Shown here: piece by piece, positions 42,444 through 51,553 of the stretch | Numbering within the stretch: the stretch's first letter is position 1 | Layout: each line of letters begins with the position of its first letter | NCBI GenBank assembly: GCA_963664605.1 | Contig: OY761536.1 | Location: 3,224,001-3,288,000, forward strand | Length of the DNA stretch: 64,000 nucleotides | Direction: 5' to 3' | DNA from: JAHOYW01 sp963664605 | Lineage (GTDB): Bacteria; Verrucomicrobiota; Lentisphaeria; Victivallales; Victivallaceae | The notes under the pieces: model-generated | What the model saw: the letters and a program-made list of their open reading frames with translations, nothing else | What the model was told of the DNA's origin: nothing | Databases searched by the model: none | Translations under genes and position numbers: made by a program

Positions 42444-42798
42444 ATTACCTTTTTTTATGATTTATGTTATATTTTTCATATTAGCTTATTTGATAAATAT
42501 TCTTCGGGTAATAAGCTGAAACAGATGCTTCCATTGTATACCGTTTATGGCGGTCGAAAACACTTTTTGGAAAGTTGCTTATTTATCAATAAAGCTAAGC
42601 TCAAAATTTTTCTCCTGAAAGTTATCTAAAATGAAATGGCACTGAAATAAACTCCTATAATAATTAGCGGTTACGACCTATTGTTCTTTTAATGCATATA
42701 TTTTTAAACTTGATTGAAAAAATTACATATTAGCTGTAATGCACCGTTTTGATTAAAAATCACAGTCTTCAAACAGCCATTAAAGTTTATGTCAATCG
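42444..42798. other. Intergenic region upstream of the beta-helix gene
   Basis: No gene seen. It contains AGCTTATT with AATAAGCT (42483-42490 and 42510-42517), the nearby imperfect palindrome GCTTATT-TATC-AATAAAGC around 42577-42595, and ATTACA-N7-TGTAAT (42722-42740). These are candidate operators or the end of the upstream operon. No near-consensus promoter was found on the minus strand. Confidence 0.45.
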
Positions 42799-44784
42799 TC
42801 AGTTTAATTTCTTTAAGTCATCTTCAATATCCAGGTAATGTGCCAACGCCCAATCCTGATCGTTTGCATAGGGATCGTAATATTTACCCGGCTCTCCGTT
42901 AATGAGCATTGGATAAACATACGCACATGATCCCATCCCATCCTTGGAAAACAGACAAAGATTGTTCAATAATATTGTTCTTGCGCGTTTTAGATAGTCA
43001 GCGTCTTCTGATGCCTGCCAGTAACGATGAAAAACATTAGCGGTAATGGTGCTCCAATAGTGTGGGAAAGTATCTCCCCAATGCGGCCGTTTCCCGAACC
43101 ACCAGCCGTCCCAGTGGCGTATAGCTATTTCATTCAGGTGAAAATCTGGTTGTTTACCGTTAAATGCCTCAAGACATTTCAGGTGAGGCTTGACTTCATT
43201 CAGATACATTTCATCGCCTGTAACCAGATAGAGTTCAAGTAAAAGTTGTGCCGCTGGACCAACAATAGACTGCTCGTAAACAACTTCATGAGAAGGATAA
43301 TTGAGTCCGCGTTTGCTAATATATGCCGCCTGTTTTTTGAAATGTCCAAGCAATATTTTTCTTTCGTGCTCCATTCCGGCTGCCAACAACTCAGAACAAA
43401 TACTCATTACCGGGATATTGATGGCGTAAAATTCATGACCTTTTTTGTAAAAAGCGACAAGCGTATTAAATGCGTCGATCAGAAATTCTTTGTTTTTAAA
43501 GGTCTTATACATTTCAAGATGGAACCAGGCCGCCCACGGATAATTGTATGGCCGGCAATGTTCATCATTAACCCCGTTTAATACGGTTCCGTCCGGCTTC
43601 TGAATCTTGAAACGAATGAATTGATGGTATTTGTGAAGTGCTGACACATATTTTTCATTTGGAACTTTCCGCTGAAGTTGAGCCAGCATCACTCCCATCC
43701 CGATACGTTCCCGAGCTTCGTTATAGTCACCTTTACCGCAGTAGACCTTTTCCATTTCATTATCGTATACCAGAAAGGCTCCGTCAAGTTCACTGTCAGG
43801 ATCATTGACCTGCTGGCGCTCAACAATGAAATCAGCCCGTTTTCGGATGAGCTCAAACGGATCAATAATTGTTTGAAATTTCAGAAAAGTGCTTTTGCCG
43901 TCCGCTTCCAGTTTAACCGTATGCTCTCCATGTCCAGTCGCTTTCCAACCACCTTTCAACTTACTGCCGTCAATATAGATTTCTGGAGATGATACTTTTG
44001 CTTCATCAAGAACGGAAAGCTGCAAGGGTTCATTCGGGCATAGCGTATAGTTTGCAGCTTCCAGAACAGGGAACAAGAATATTTTTCTGGCTTTAGACAT
44101 AAAATCATCCTCGCCTGAATGCGGAAACAAATGCCATTCGCTAACATACTCTGCTCCCGCCGTTATTTCCCGGACATCCGCAAGTAAACCTATTGTGCCG
44201 CGAACATTGGAACTGCTGCCAATAAGCCGCCTTTCTGCAATCTCATAACTGGAAAAACTTCCTTCTCTAAGCGCCATTCCTAAATGCGGAGGTTCATTGC
44301 CCATTCGCAATGCATTTACCCACGCAATATTCCCACCGCACCAGACATGAGCGTTACAGCGTTTTTTTACACATACACTCGCATCGGGATAATTATCATT
44401 GAAAGGAGTGTAAAATACCAGATTATCCAGATAAACTGTTTTGGCTGTTGGATTTTCTACAATACATTTTTCTTTGTAATTTCCATCCGGCAAAAACGAT
44501 CTTTCCCATTTAATAAAAAGCGGTCCCACCTGATAAAGGACATGGCAGGAGTCGTTTTCTATAGATATTTCCAGCGCTTCCTCCCATCGAATCAATCCAC
44601 TATAGTCTTTATTACGGAGTGAAAAACAGGCATACCCCAATCCCCAATTAAATGAGCTGGAATGCCATGGGTTTTCATTCGCTTCAAGAATCCAGTTCAT
44701 CTGTTCCTGGTCATTATTAAGAATTATCTGTCTAAGCGCTCCGCTGCGCTGGTCTATAGATATTGTAAAAATGTCATTTTTCAT
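42799..44784 (-). CDS. Probable alpha/alpha-toroid glycan-active enzyme, family unassigned
   Basis: A 661-residue protein without signal peptide, so cytoplasmic. Residues about 1-240 look like a beta-sandwich (MKNDIFTISIDQRSGALRQI, GPLFIKWERSFLPDG), residues about 240-300 like an Ig-type linker, and residues about 310-661 are helical. The helical part has repeated aromatic and His-rich loops (YNYPWAAWFHLEMYKTFK, HWDGWWFGKRPHWGDTF, HYWSTITANVFHRYW) like six-hairpin glycosidases and uronyl hydrolases. I cannot place it in a numbered family. AGGATCC precedes the ATG. It is the last gene of the GntR-led operon, 13 bases after a GH123-like gene. Confidence 0.7.
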   Translation of the reverse strand: MKNDIFTISIDQRSGALRQIILNNDQEQMNWILEANENPWHSSSFNWGLGYACFSLRNKDYSGLIRWEEALEISIENDSCHVLYQVGPLFIKWERSFLPDGNYKEKCIVENPTAKTVYLDNLVFYTPFNDNYPDASVCVKKRCNAHVWCGGNIAWVNALRMGNEPPHLGMALREGSFSSYEIAERRLIGSSSNVRGTIGLLADVREITAGAEYVSEWHLFPHSGEDDFMSKARKIFLFPVLEAANYTLCPNEPLQLSVLDEAKVSSPEIYIDGSKLKGGWKATGHGEHTVKLEADGKSTFLKFQTIIDPFELIRKRADFIVERQQVNDPDSELDGAFLVYDNEMEKVYCGKGDYNEARERIGMGVMLAQLQRKVPNEKYVSALHKYHQFIRFKIQKPDGTVLNGVNDEHCRPYNYPWAAWFHLEMYKTFKNKEFLIDAFNTLVAFYKKGHEFYAINIPVMSICSELLAAGMEHERKILLGHFKKQAAYISKRGLNYPSHEVVYEQSIVGPAAQLLLELYLVTGDEMYLNEVKPHLKCLEAFNGKQPDFHLNEIAIRHWDGWWFGKRPHWGDTFPHYWSTITANVFHRYWQASEDADYLKRARTILLNNLCLFSKDGMGSCAYVYPMLINGEPGKYYDPYANDQDWALAHYLDIEDDLKKLN

Positions 44785-44797
44785 AAAGGATCCTGTA

Positions 44798-46438
44798 CTA
44801 TTTTGAATAAAGTTTTATAGTTTGATTTATTACTTCACGAGTGTTTGTCAGCCAATCTGCTTCTTGTGGATAAATTTTCATTGTCAATGGATTTTCCAAT
44901 TTATTCTCAATGAGCTTGATAACTTCCTCCCGTGAACTGAAGCTTTCCAAAAGTTTCAAAGCCCTCAAGTCCTGAAAAGCTTCGAAAAGCACTTCGTGAC
45001 GGATGGAATCCCGCGGGCCGTTTTCTCCCGGATACACCAGGAAAGCATCCCCGGCAGCGAATTCCCTGCCCGCATCCGTCACCTTATAAGGGTCAATGAC
45101 TTCTTTGGAATATCTTGAATACCAGAAGTTATATCCCCAATGTAAGAAGCCATCCAAGTCGTATTTGTAGAGCAAAAATCCCAGTATACGGTTCCTCGGT
45201 GAAGGAAAATTTAAAAAACGGTTTGGCACTTTATCCTGTTCGAACCCGCAATAGTAACACCAGCGCTCCTGAATTGGAAGCTGCATAAATAGATCCAGCA
45301 CAACTACTGAAGGCACGGGAATCTGACACATGCCCTTTTTGTAAAATTCTGTATTGGAAAGCGCGTCTATATGTTGGAATTCCTGAAGAATATCCTTTAT
45401 CAGCGACTTTGCTTTTGAATAATTTTCCAGATCTTTCAAATGCGGTTCATCTGAAACATGGAAATAACATTGTTCAGGAGAAAGCATATTATTTAAAAAA
45501 TCGCGCAACTCAGGAAGCAAAGAGCTCATAAAATCCCTGTATTCAATAGAGTCAGCTTTTACTTCCCAGCCAAAAAGTTTGATTTCTTCCCCTCTGTCCC
45601 TGGCTATTATTTTAGGGGTGAATTCAGCTCCCCATTGAGTAAAAAAATGAGAAAATTCAAAGTATTTGAATCCGCATTCCATGGCAAGTGCCAGCCACTT
45701 TTTCAAGCGTGAAAAATCGAATAAAAAATGTTTTCCCTGCCTTTCAATATCAATTAGTTGAACCGTTGGACGCTCTCCGCCGACAGCGGTATCCAATGGC
45801 GGGGTAAACAGTGGCGTCAACAACATATTGATCCCGTGACCAACCGCGTTTTTGAAATATTTCCCCAAAAGTTCCCAATGTTTATCACTCCAGACATCCA
45901 CTCCATGCAGACTTGCAATACAATCCGTATGAAACCATTCAGTTCGCTTTATTTCCTGTTCAGGAAGTTCAGCATTTATTATCTCAAGGTCAAAAGAGAG
46001 CTGTTCACTAATTCCTTTACTCTCACTTGCAATATCAAAAACAATTTGGTGTTTTCCGGACAAAAACTCAGAATTTGTCTTTACCGTCACCCATAGGGAA
46101 TGCCATTGTTCAGGCAGGGACTTTAGTTTTTCATCAGCAATCTCATACAATGGATCAGGAAATAACCCCGCTGTCCGGCGTAGAATATTATCATCTCTCA
46201 AAAAACCAATGAATTCAGCGGGAACCAACCCGACTTGACGAACTTTAATTTTGTCTTTAAAAACAGAGTTTATTTCCCAGCTCAGATCATTTATATATTC
46301 ATCTGAACGATAAACTATTTGAAAAGAAAAAACTTCATTTTTCAAGACACTGCCGGAAGGCAAAATATGGAAATCAGTTTCCCTGCTGTCAGGAAAAACT
46401 TTGTCAAGGGAACTGATTATAAAAGTTTTCAGCGTCAT
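44798..46438 (-). CDS. Cytoplasmic GH123-like (DUF4091) glycoside hydrolase
   Basis: A 546-residue leaderless protein. An N-terminal beta-sandwich (about 1-155) precedes a TIM-barrel of the GH123 catalytic/DUF4091 family. The Asp-Glu pair sits in CYFHVSDEPHLKDL (D330, E331). In characterised GH123 beta-N-acetylgalactosaminidases such a pair supports substrate-assisted catalysis. C-terminal marks are GFLLYKYDLDGFLHWGYNFW and GPRDSIRHEVLFEAFQDLRA, both typical of DUF4091. It likely removes N-acetylhexosamine from imported oligosaccharides. It is flanked by GH2 (8 bases upstream) and the toroid-like gene. Confidence 0.85.
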   Translation of the reverse strand: MTLKTFIISSLDKVFPDSRETDFHILPSGSVLKNEVFSFQIVYRSDEYINDLSWEINSVFKDKIKVRQVGLVPAEFIGFLRDDNILRRTAGLFPDPLYEIADEKLKSLPEQWHSLWVTVKTNSEFLSGKHQIVFDIASESKGISEQLSFDLEIINAELPEQEIKRTEWFHTDCIASLHGVDVWSDKHWELLGKYFKNAVGHGINMLLTPLFTPPLDTAVGGERPTVQLIDIERQGKHFLFDFSRLKKWLALAMECGFKYFEFSHFFTQWGAEFTPKIIARDRGEEIKLFGWEVKADSIEYRDFMSSLLPELRDFLNNMLSPEQCYFHVSDEPHLKDLENYSKAKSLIKDILQEFQHIDALSNTEFYKKGMCQIPVPSVVVLDLFMQLPIQERWCYYCGFEQDKVPNRFLNFPSPRNRILGFLLYKYDLDGFLHWGYNFWYSRYSKEVIDPYKVTDAGREFAAGDAFLVYPGENGPRDSIRHEVLFEAFQDLRALKLLESFSSREEVIKLIENKLENPLTMKIYPQEADWLTNTREVINQTIKLYSK

Positions 46439-46446
46439 ATTTATTT

Positions 46447-48132
46447 TTAAAACCCGGTATAAAATTCTTTGAGAACATAATAAGCCAGTTTGGGCCTTCT
46501 GAAACGATCTAAAACCCCTTTGTTATTGAAACATCCGGGGCGGTTTTCCATATTTCTTGTCTGTGTCCGTATATCGCAGAACTGCCAGATAAAAATACCA
46601 GCGACATCATCAGACGAAAGAGCAAAAGAAAGTGTCTTTTTCAGGATATCAGCCTGAGTGTTCTCACTCCATTTTCGGGATTCAAGACCGCGGTCGCCAT
46701 AAATAGCCCCTGCCCCTGTTTCAGTAATTAAAATCGGCAGTTTTTGAAGTTTCTCTTTCTTGAGTTTGCTTTTCAATCTGGAAATCAGTTCCGGCCACTC
46801 CAGAGAGTTTCCTTTGCTGTACCAGCCGGGATAGCTGTTGACGCCGATCAAGTCTACATGCTTATACCCCAAATCGTCGAGCGGATGTTTTGTAGCGTAA
46901 GTAACGAACCTTGTTGAATCGAGCTCCCGGGCTTTGTTTGTCAGCCTTTTGGCGGTATATTCTCCATCAGGGATATTACTGTCACATTCGTTCATAACAC
47001 TCCAGGCAAAAACAGATGGATGCGCCTGGTCCCGTGTAATCATTTCCTCCAATGCCTGTTCCGCAAGTTTTAAGTATCTTTTTTGCGCGACCACATGCGC
47101 CCATCTCCCCCAGAGAGGGATTTCCGACCAGACCAACAGCCCTAGTTCATCACAAATATCCATTGCGTAACTGTCTACCGGGTAATGCCCTCTTACCGCA
47201 TTGCAGCCCATATCCCGGATAATCTCAAAATCACGAAGCGTTATTTCCGGCGGAACGGTGAAACCATTGTCGCCGTATTCGTGATGTCTGTTTATTCCAA
47301 GCAGTTTCAGAGCTTTTCCATTGATAAAAAATTTACCATCTTTTATTTTTATGCTTCTGAATCCGGTTCTTGTTTGCAGGTCATCTCCAGCATAACTAAG
47401 CTTTATGCAATGAAGTTTTGGAGAATCAGGGGACCACAACGGCAAATCAAAATTCCCGAGTTTATAAGTCAGCTGTTTCTCCTCTCCCGGCTTAAGGATA
47501 AGTTCAAATTCCGCGATTTTTTTATTATTTATTTCAAATATAATTTTATCTTTCAGAGAAGTATTTGTAAGGTTTTTGATCGTTGCCAGGGGGGATAGAG
47601 ATACTCCGCCTTTTGATATCCGGTAGTCTATTTTAAGCTCTTTTATCCAAACCTTATCCAGCAAAGATAATTCCACCGGTCTGAAAATTCCACCGTAAAG
47701 ATGCCAGTCTGAATAATCAGGCATAACTTTTCCCGGGTACGCGTAATTATCAACCTTGACAATTAATTCATGTGAACCCGCGGGAACTGATCTTTTAAAA
47801 AAAGAAAAGGGAGTATATGAACCATTGTGTTTGCCCAGCTTAACCCCGTCAAGAAAAACTTCCGCGATACCGCTCACCGCTTCAAAAGTCAAAAGAATAT
47901 TTTTCTTTTCCCGCATAAAAAATTTTCTGCGGTACCACCCTTTGCCATTATAATCAAAATGCTGCGGTTTGGTATCCCAGCAGCCTGGAACCGTCATAAG
48001 CTCTGTATTTTCAGGAAAGGATTTGTGCCATTTCTGTTCAGTCCCGACATCCTGCTCGTCCTTTATAAAATCCCAAAAGCCGTCAAAATTTTTGATTTCA
48101 CGCAAAATATGCTTTTCAAAAAGTCTTTTCAT
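46447..48132 (-). CDS. GH2 beta-glucuronidase/beta-galactosidase-like enzyme
   Basis: A 561-residue cytoplasmic retaining glycosidase. Residues about 1-155 are the jelly-roll sugar-binding domain (GWYRRKFFM, AVSGIAEVFLDGVKLGKHNG), 155-265 an Ig-like domain and 265-561 the TIM barrel. Acid/base is E382 in FAWSVMNECDSN and the nucleophile is E471 in LPILITETGAGAIYGD. Family features GINRHHEYGD and RGHYPVDSYAMDICDELGLL are present. The short length and single Ig domain favour beta-glucuronidase over LacZ-like beta-galactosidase. GGAG precedes the ATG. It follows the DUF4838 gene by 13 bases. Confidence 0.9.
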   Translation of the reverse strand: MKRLFEKHILREIKNFDGFWDFIKDEQDVGTEQKWHKSFPENTELMTVPGCWDTKPQHFDYNGKGWYRRKFFMREKKNILLTFEAVSGIAEVFLDGVKLGKHNGSYTPFSFFKRSVPAGSHELIVKVDNYAYPGKVMPDYSDWHLYGGIFRPVELSLLDKVWIKELKIDYRISKGGVSLSPLATIKNLTNTSLKDKIIFEINNKKIAEFELILKPGEEKQLTYKLGNFDLPLWSPDSPKLHCIKLSYAGDDLQTRTGFRSIKIKDGKFFINGKALKLLGINRHHEYGDNGFTVPPEITLRDFEIIRDMGCNAVRGHYPVDSYAMDICDELGLLVWSEIPLWGRWAHVVAQKRYLKLAEQALEEMITRDQAHPSVFAWSVMNECDSNIPDGEYTAKRLTNKARELDSTRFVTYATKHPLDDLGYKHVDLIGVNSYPGWYSKGNSLEWPELISRLKSKLKKEKLQKLPILITETGAGAIYGDRGLESRKWSENTQADILKKTLSFALSSDDVAGIFIWQFCDIRTQTRNMENRPGCFNNKGVLDRFRRPKLAYYVLKEFYTGF

Positions 48133-48145
48133 TTAATTACTCCAG

Positions 48146-49987
48146 TTACAGTTTATAACCACTCCCCTGCCGGTTTTCCAGTTTTTCAAGCGCTCTCTGT
48201 TTATTTATTTCCCCGTAACGCAACGCGCCAGGCGTCAAATAACCATTAATATATTTTTTATTTTTCGACAGGATATTATCAATTCTGTCCTCTGTTTCTA
48301 TAACACTGTGAAAATCATAATTTTTTTCATACGAACGGGATAGATACCCCAGTTCAAGATAGTACAGCCATGTTTTATAGCGTTTTGCATTCGAATTATC
48401 CGGACATGCTTTCAAAAGCCGCCTGATTTCTTTTATATCTTTGCTTATATCAGTTTCGTTAAGCAAATGTGAAGAAAGTTCTTTCAATTGCAAAAACATA
48501 AGCATGCCGTTTTCTCCAAGCAAAGCGTAATAATACTCTTTTGCGCTCTTTTTAGGAGTGTTTTCCGTACTCCAAAGCATTGCGGCAAGACTGTATTCAT
48601 GATACAAATCCGGCCATCCCCGGTAATATCCACATAAATAATATAATGACACTCCTTTCGCAATATACCAGCGTAATTCCTGATAAAGAATATCAGAAGA
48701 TGGATGATAAAAATATCTTGTGCGGTCAGTTCGCCTGGTTTCATCATAAAAAGTCGCACCATATTCAAAAATAGCGAGTTCGGAATCATGACCGTGACAA
48801 AAATCCTCCCATTGTTTAAATAAATATCCATATTCACGGTCATCCAGTGGATTTATCCGGTCTGACGCAGGATAGCAGTTACCGGTTTGCAACGTTGGGC
48901 CTCCAGTATCATAGATATGATGCTTATAATGCCTAAGATACGGACAGAGCATGGTGAATATACGATTATTCGCAGGCAGGGCATTAAACGGAATATTCAA
49001 CAAGTTGGAATAAGCAATAAGTTCAATCGGAATTCGCTCCGGAATTTTTGGAATAAGCTGCATTGCCAGATGGTACATATGCTCATAAGGGGTTCTTTTC
49101 AGGCAGTCCTCACACTGGCACCAGTTGTTCACGCCATCATGCGGCCATAAGCCGAACATGCTAAGCTCAGGATACTTTTTAACGTGTTCCGCCATATTGT
49201 CTGTGATAAATTCCACCAGTTCCGGATTTGAATAGCAAGGCTGGACAGGAAGTTCAGCATTTAGATGTGGAACTTCGGGCATTTCAACATGAGCTTTACG
49301 GCTTCTCTTTCCATCTCTCATGCCAAACCAGTCCGGATGCTTTTTAAATTCGTCTTCAGGAAGCCAGCGGTTCATGGCATGGTCGCCAAGAGTCAGCTGT
49401 ATGCATCTGCTCCTTAAACTTGCGTTGAACTGTCTGCGCATATCGTCTGAATAATCAATCCAGGCGTTACTGTTGCGCCTCCACATATTATACCGGTTCC
49501 GTCCGAGCCATTTCAGGAATGACGGCATATCAGAAGGGCCCTCGCCGTCGCGCGCCCTGAAAGCAATATCTGGAGAATGAATTTTGGAGCTTAATTTCCC
49601 GGTTTTTGCGAAAATAATGTCATCGTCATTTACCCCGGCCCAGATAGCGCCGGTTAGTTTATGCAGTGTTTCGAGGAAAGCGTAATAAGCGCCGCTGTCT
49701 CCCCGCCCAATACAATATATCTTATTCCCAACAGCTAAAGTTTGAAAACTCTGGCATTGGATTTCCCAGTCACAAATATCTTTGTACCCTGTTGGCCGTT
49801 CAAGCTCAAGCGGTTCCAGGTTTCCTGGAGTTTCATCCATAACTCCAGGCTGCTGAAGCGATATAACGTTCAAGGATATTGCAGGCAGCTCAATATTGTG
49901 CCGGGCCGCAGCCTTGTTCAAATCAATAATATCTTCCTCCAAAGCATTGACAATGCAGGATGGAAGATTGGTAAAACTAATATGCAT
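48146..49987 (-). CDS. DUF4838 domain protein, putative glycoside hydrolase
   Basis: A 613-residue leaderless protein. Residues about 1-130 resemble the N-terminal domain seen before GH20 and GH67 barrels (YCIGRGDSGAYYAFLETLHK, LTGAIWAGVNDDDI). The centre is DUF4838 with HPDWFGMRDGKR, LSMFGLWPHDGVNNWCQCEDC and YSNLLNIPFNALPANNRIF. C-terminal helices follow. Relatives occur in carbohydrate loci of Bacteroidetes and Lentisphaerae, and the layout resembles alpha-glucuronidases, but activity is not established. AAAGG stands 10 bases before the ATG. It lies between GH20-like and GH2 genes at 13-base spacings. Confidence 0.8.
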   Translation of the reverse strand: MHISFTNLPSCIVNALEEDIIDLNKAAARHNIELPAISLNVISLQQPGVMDETPGNLEPLELERPTGYKDICDWEIQCQSFQTLAVGNKIYCIGRGDSGAYYAFLETLHKLTGAIWAGVNDDDIIFAKTGKLSSKIHSPDIAFRARDGEGPSDMPSFLKWLGRNRYNMWRRNSNAWIDYSDDMRRQFNASLRSRCIQLTLGDHAMNRWLPEDEFKKHPDWFGMRDGKRSRKAHVEMPEVPHLNAELPVQPCYSNPELVEFITDNMAEHVKKYPELSMFGLWPHDGVNNWCQCEDCLKRTPYEHMYHLAMQLIPKIPERIPIELIAYSNLLNIPFNALPANNRIFTMLCPYLRHYKHHIYDTGGPTLQTGNCYPASDRINPLDDREYGYLFKQWEDFCHGHDSELAIFEYGATFYDETRRTDRTRYFYHPSSDILYQELRWYIAKGVSLYYLCGYYRGWPDLYHEYSLAAMLWSTENTPKKSAKEYYYALLGENGMLMFLQLKELSSHLLNETDISKDIKEIRRLLKACPDNSNAKRYKTWLYYLELGYLSRSYEKNYDFHSVIETEDRIDNILSKNKKYINGYLTPGALRYGEINKQRALEKLENRQGSGYKL

Positions 49988-50000
49988 TTTTATGGAGCCT

Positions 50001-51512
50001 TTATTTTTTAAAATATTTCTTTATGCTGTTAAACTGCCAGTAAACAACATCTTCTATTCTGGCTTTTTTTAATTTATCCTTATACACCTTTCCAGTTTCC
50101 TCACACAATAATTCCATTTCCTCCAAAATTTCAGGGATATCAAATTTCCCAGTCAATATTGCTATTGATACGGAAGCCCGGTTTATCAGGTTTTTAGCCT
50201 GTAATATCCATAGTTCCAGTAGAGAATGATCCGTGTCTTGTCTGAGAGCCTCCAATTTGTTCAAAGCATTACGATATTCAGGCAACCGCGAACGGCAATT
50301 TTCCAGCTCCATAGCACAGTCAATCTTCTCAAGGTATTTTTTCACGTGGTCATCAGGGACCTTCCGGTGATAGGAGTTAAAGCCCAAGGTTGAAGTATGT
50401 GAGAACAAGCAGTTTTTATCAAGCAGTTCAATCGCGTCAAAAAACTCTGTATTTTCAATACCGAATATTTTTTTGCAAAATATCAGTTTAAAATCCTCTA
50501 AAGATGCTTGTGGATTATTTTTCATAAAACCTGGAAGCATAATTTCCGGCAGTTGCATTTCATAAGGGAAGAGATGAACCGTCCAACTGGTAAGCATGAA
50601 TCCATTATTTATTCCTGATAAATATTTATTCATCCAGCCGGCTGTATTCTTTAAGTGCAGCTCCGTTCTTGGAGCAAAAACGTTATCTTTAGACGAACTC
50701 GAAGCCGCACAACCTATCACCTTGAAGCCTTTATCCCGCAGATAATCGCTGGTGTAAAAAGTATCCGGCAGATATTTAGCGTATTTTCGCTTCAGGTTTT
50801 CCGGAATATCTCCGGGAGCGGTCAATCCTTCCGGTTCTTCCCAGATCCAAACCTTATCTACGTCCCGCCGCAATTCATACTGCCAGTCAAATAATATAAT
50901 ATCACGTGTAAGGAGTTCGATAGCCTCTCCATGCTTAAGCAACATATCCGCCCATACCCCGGGTGTGATTCCGGCTTTCAACAAAGGCTCACACAAAGCA
51001 ACGAGATGTTGAATATACAACTCTGATTTTGAATGAGTTTTCATATATTCAGGGCAATCTCCATCACAATATTTGCCGCCAAGCGCCCAGGCTTCATCTC
51101 CTCCCAAATGGAAATATTCACTTCCTTCAAAAACTTCAAGGTATTCCGCTATCCAGCGCATTAAAAAATCCTTTACTTCCGGATTTAGCGGGCAATAAAG
51201 TTCTGCAAACTCAGGATGCTCGGATAAATGATAATATTCCTTATGGCGCAGGACATATTCACAATGAGAAAAGCTTTGCAATAAGGGAATTGACTTTAGG
51301 CCAAGGCTTTCAGCATAGTCGAGAATTTTCCTGAATTCACTTTTGCTGAAAGCATCTGCCGAGGCAGATTCCGGGCAGGTGTTCCAGCGGACAGCATCCT
51401 CCACTTCCCACAATATCGTATCGTAGGAATTATCGGCAAGAATTTTAAGCCACTTTCTTAAATACTCTTCTGTATAGTGTCCAAAGGTCATATTGATTTG
51501 AAACGCGATCAC
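50001..51512 (-). CDS. GH20-like beta-N-acetylhexosaminidase, cytoplasmic
   Basis: A 503-residue TIM-barrel protein without signal peptide. The GH20 catalytic pair is in EYFHLGGDEAWALG (D139, E140), where the Asp orients the substrate acetamido group and the Glu is acid/base. Earlier IPLLQSFSHCEYVLRH and later PGVWADMLLKHG and ILFDWQYELRRD align with the barrel strands. The usual N-terminal GH20b domain is missing, so the barrel begins almost at residue 1. The start is GTG, supported by AGGAG seven bases upstream. A C-terminal helical part of about 130 residues has no clear match. Confidence 0.87.
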   Translation of the reverse strand: MIAFQINMTFGHYTEEYLRKWLKILADNSYDTILWEVEDAVRWNTCPESASADAFSKSEFRKILDYAESLGLKSIPLLQSFSHCEYVLRHKEYYHLSEHPEFAELYCPLNPEVKDFLMRWIAEYLEVFEGSEYFHLGGDEAWALGGKYCDGDCPEYMKTHSKSELYIQHLVALCEPLLKAGITPGVWADMLLKHGEAIELLTRDIILFDWQYELRRDVDKVWIWEEPEGLTAPGDIPENLKRKYAKYLPDTFYTSDYLRDKGFKVIGCAASSSSKDNVFAPRTELHLKNTAGWMNKYLSGINNGFMLTSWTVHLFPYEMQLPEIMLPGFMKNNPQASLEDFKLIFCKKIFGIENTEFFDAIELLDKNCLFSHTSTLGFNSYHRKVPDDHVKKYLEKIDCAMELENCRSRLPEYRNALNKLEALRQDTDHSLLELWILQAKNLINRASVSIAILTGKFDIPEILEEMELLCEETGKVYKDKLKKARIEDVVYWQFNSIKKYFKK

Positions 51513-51553
51513 AAAAAATCTCCTGGTAATTATTATTTACAAAACTTGTTCTA

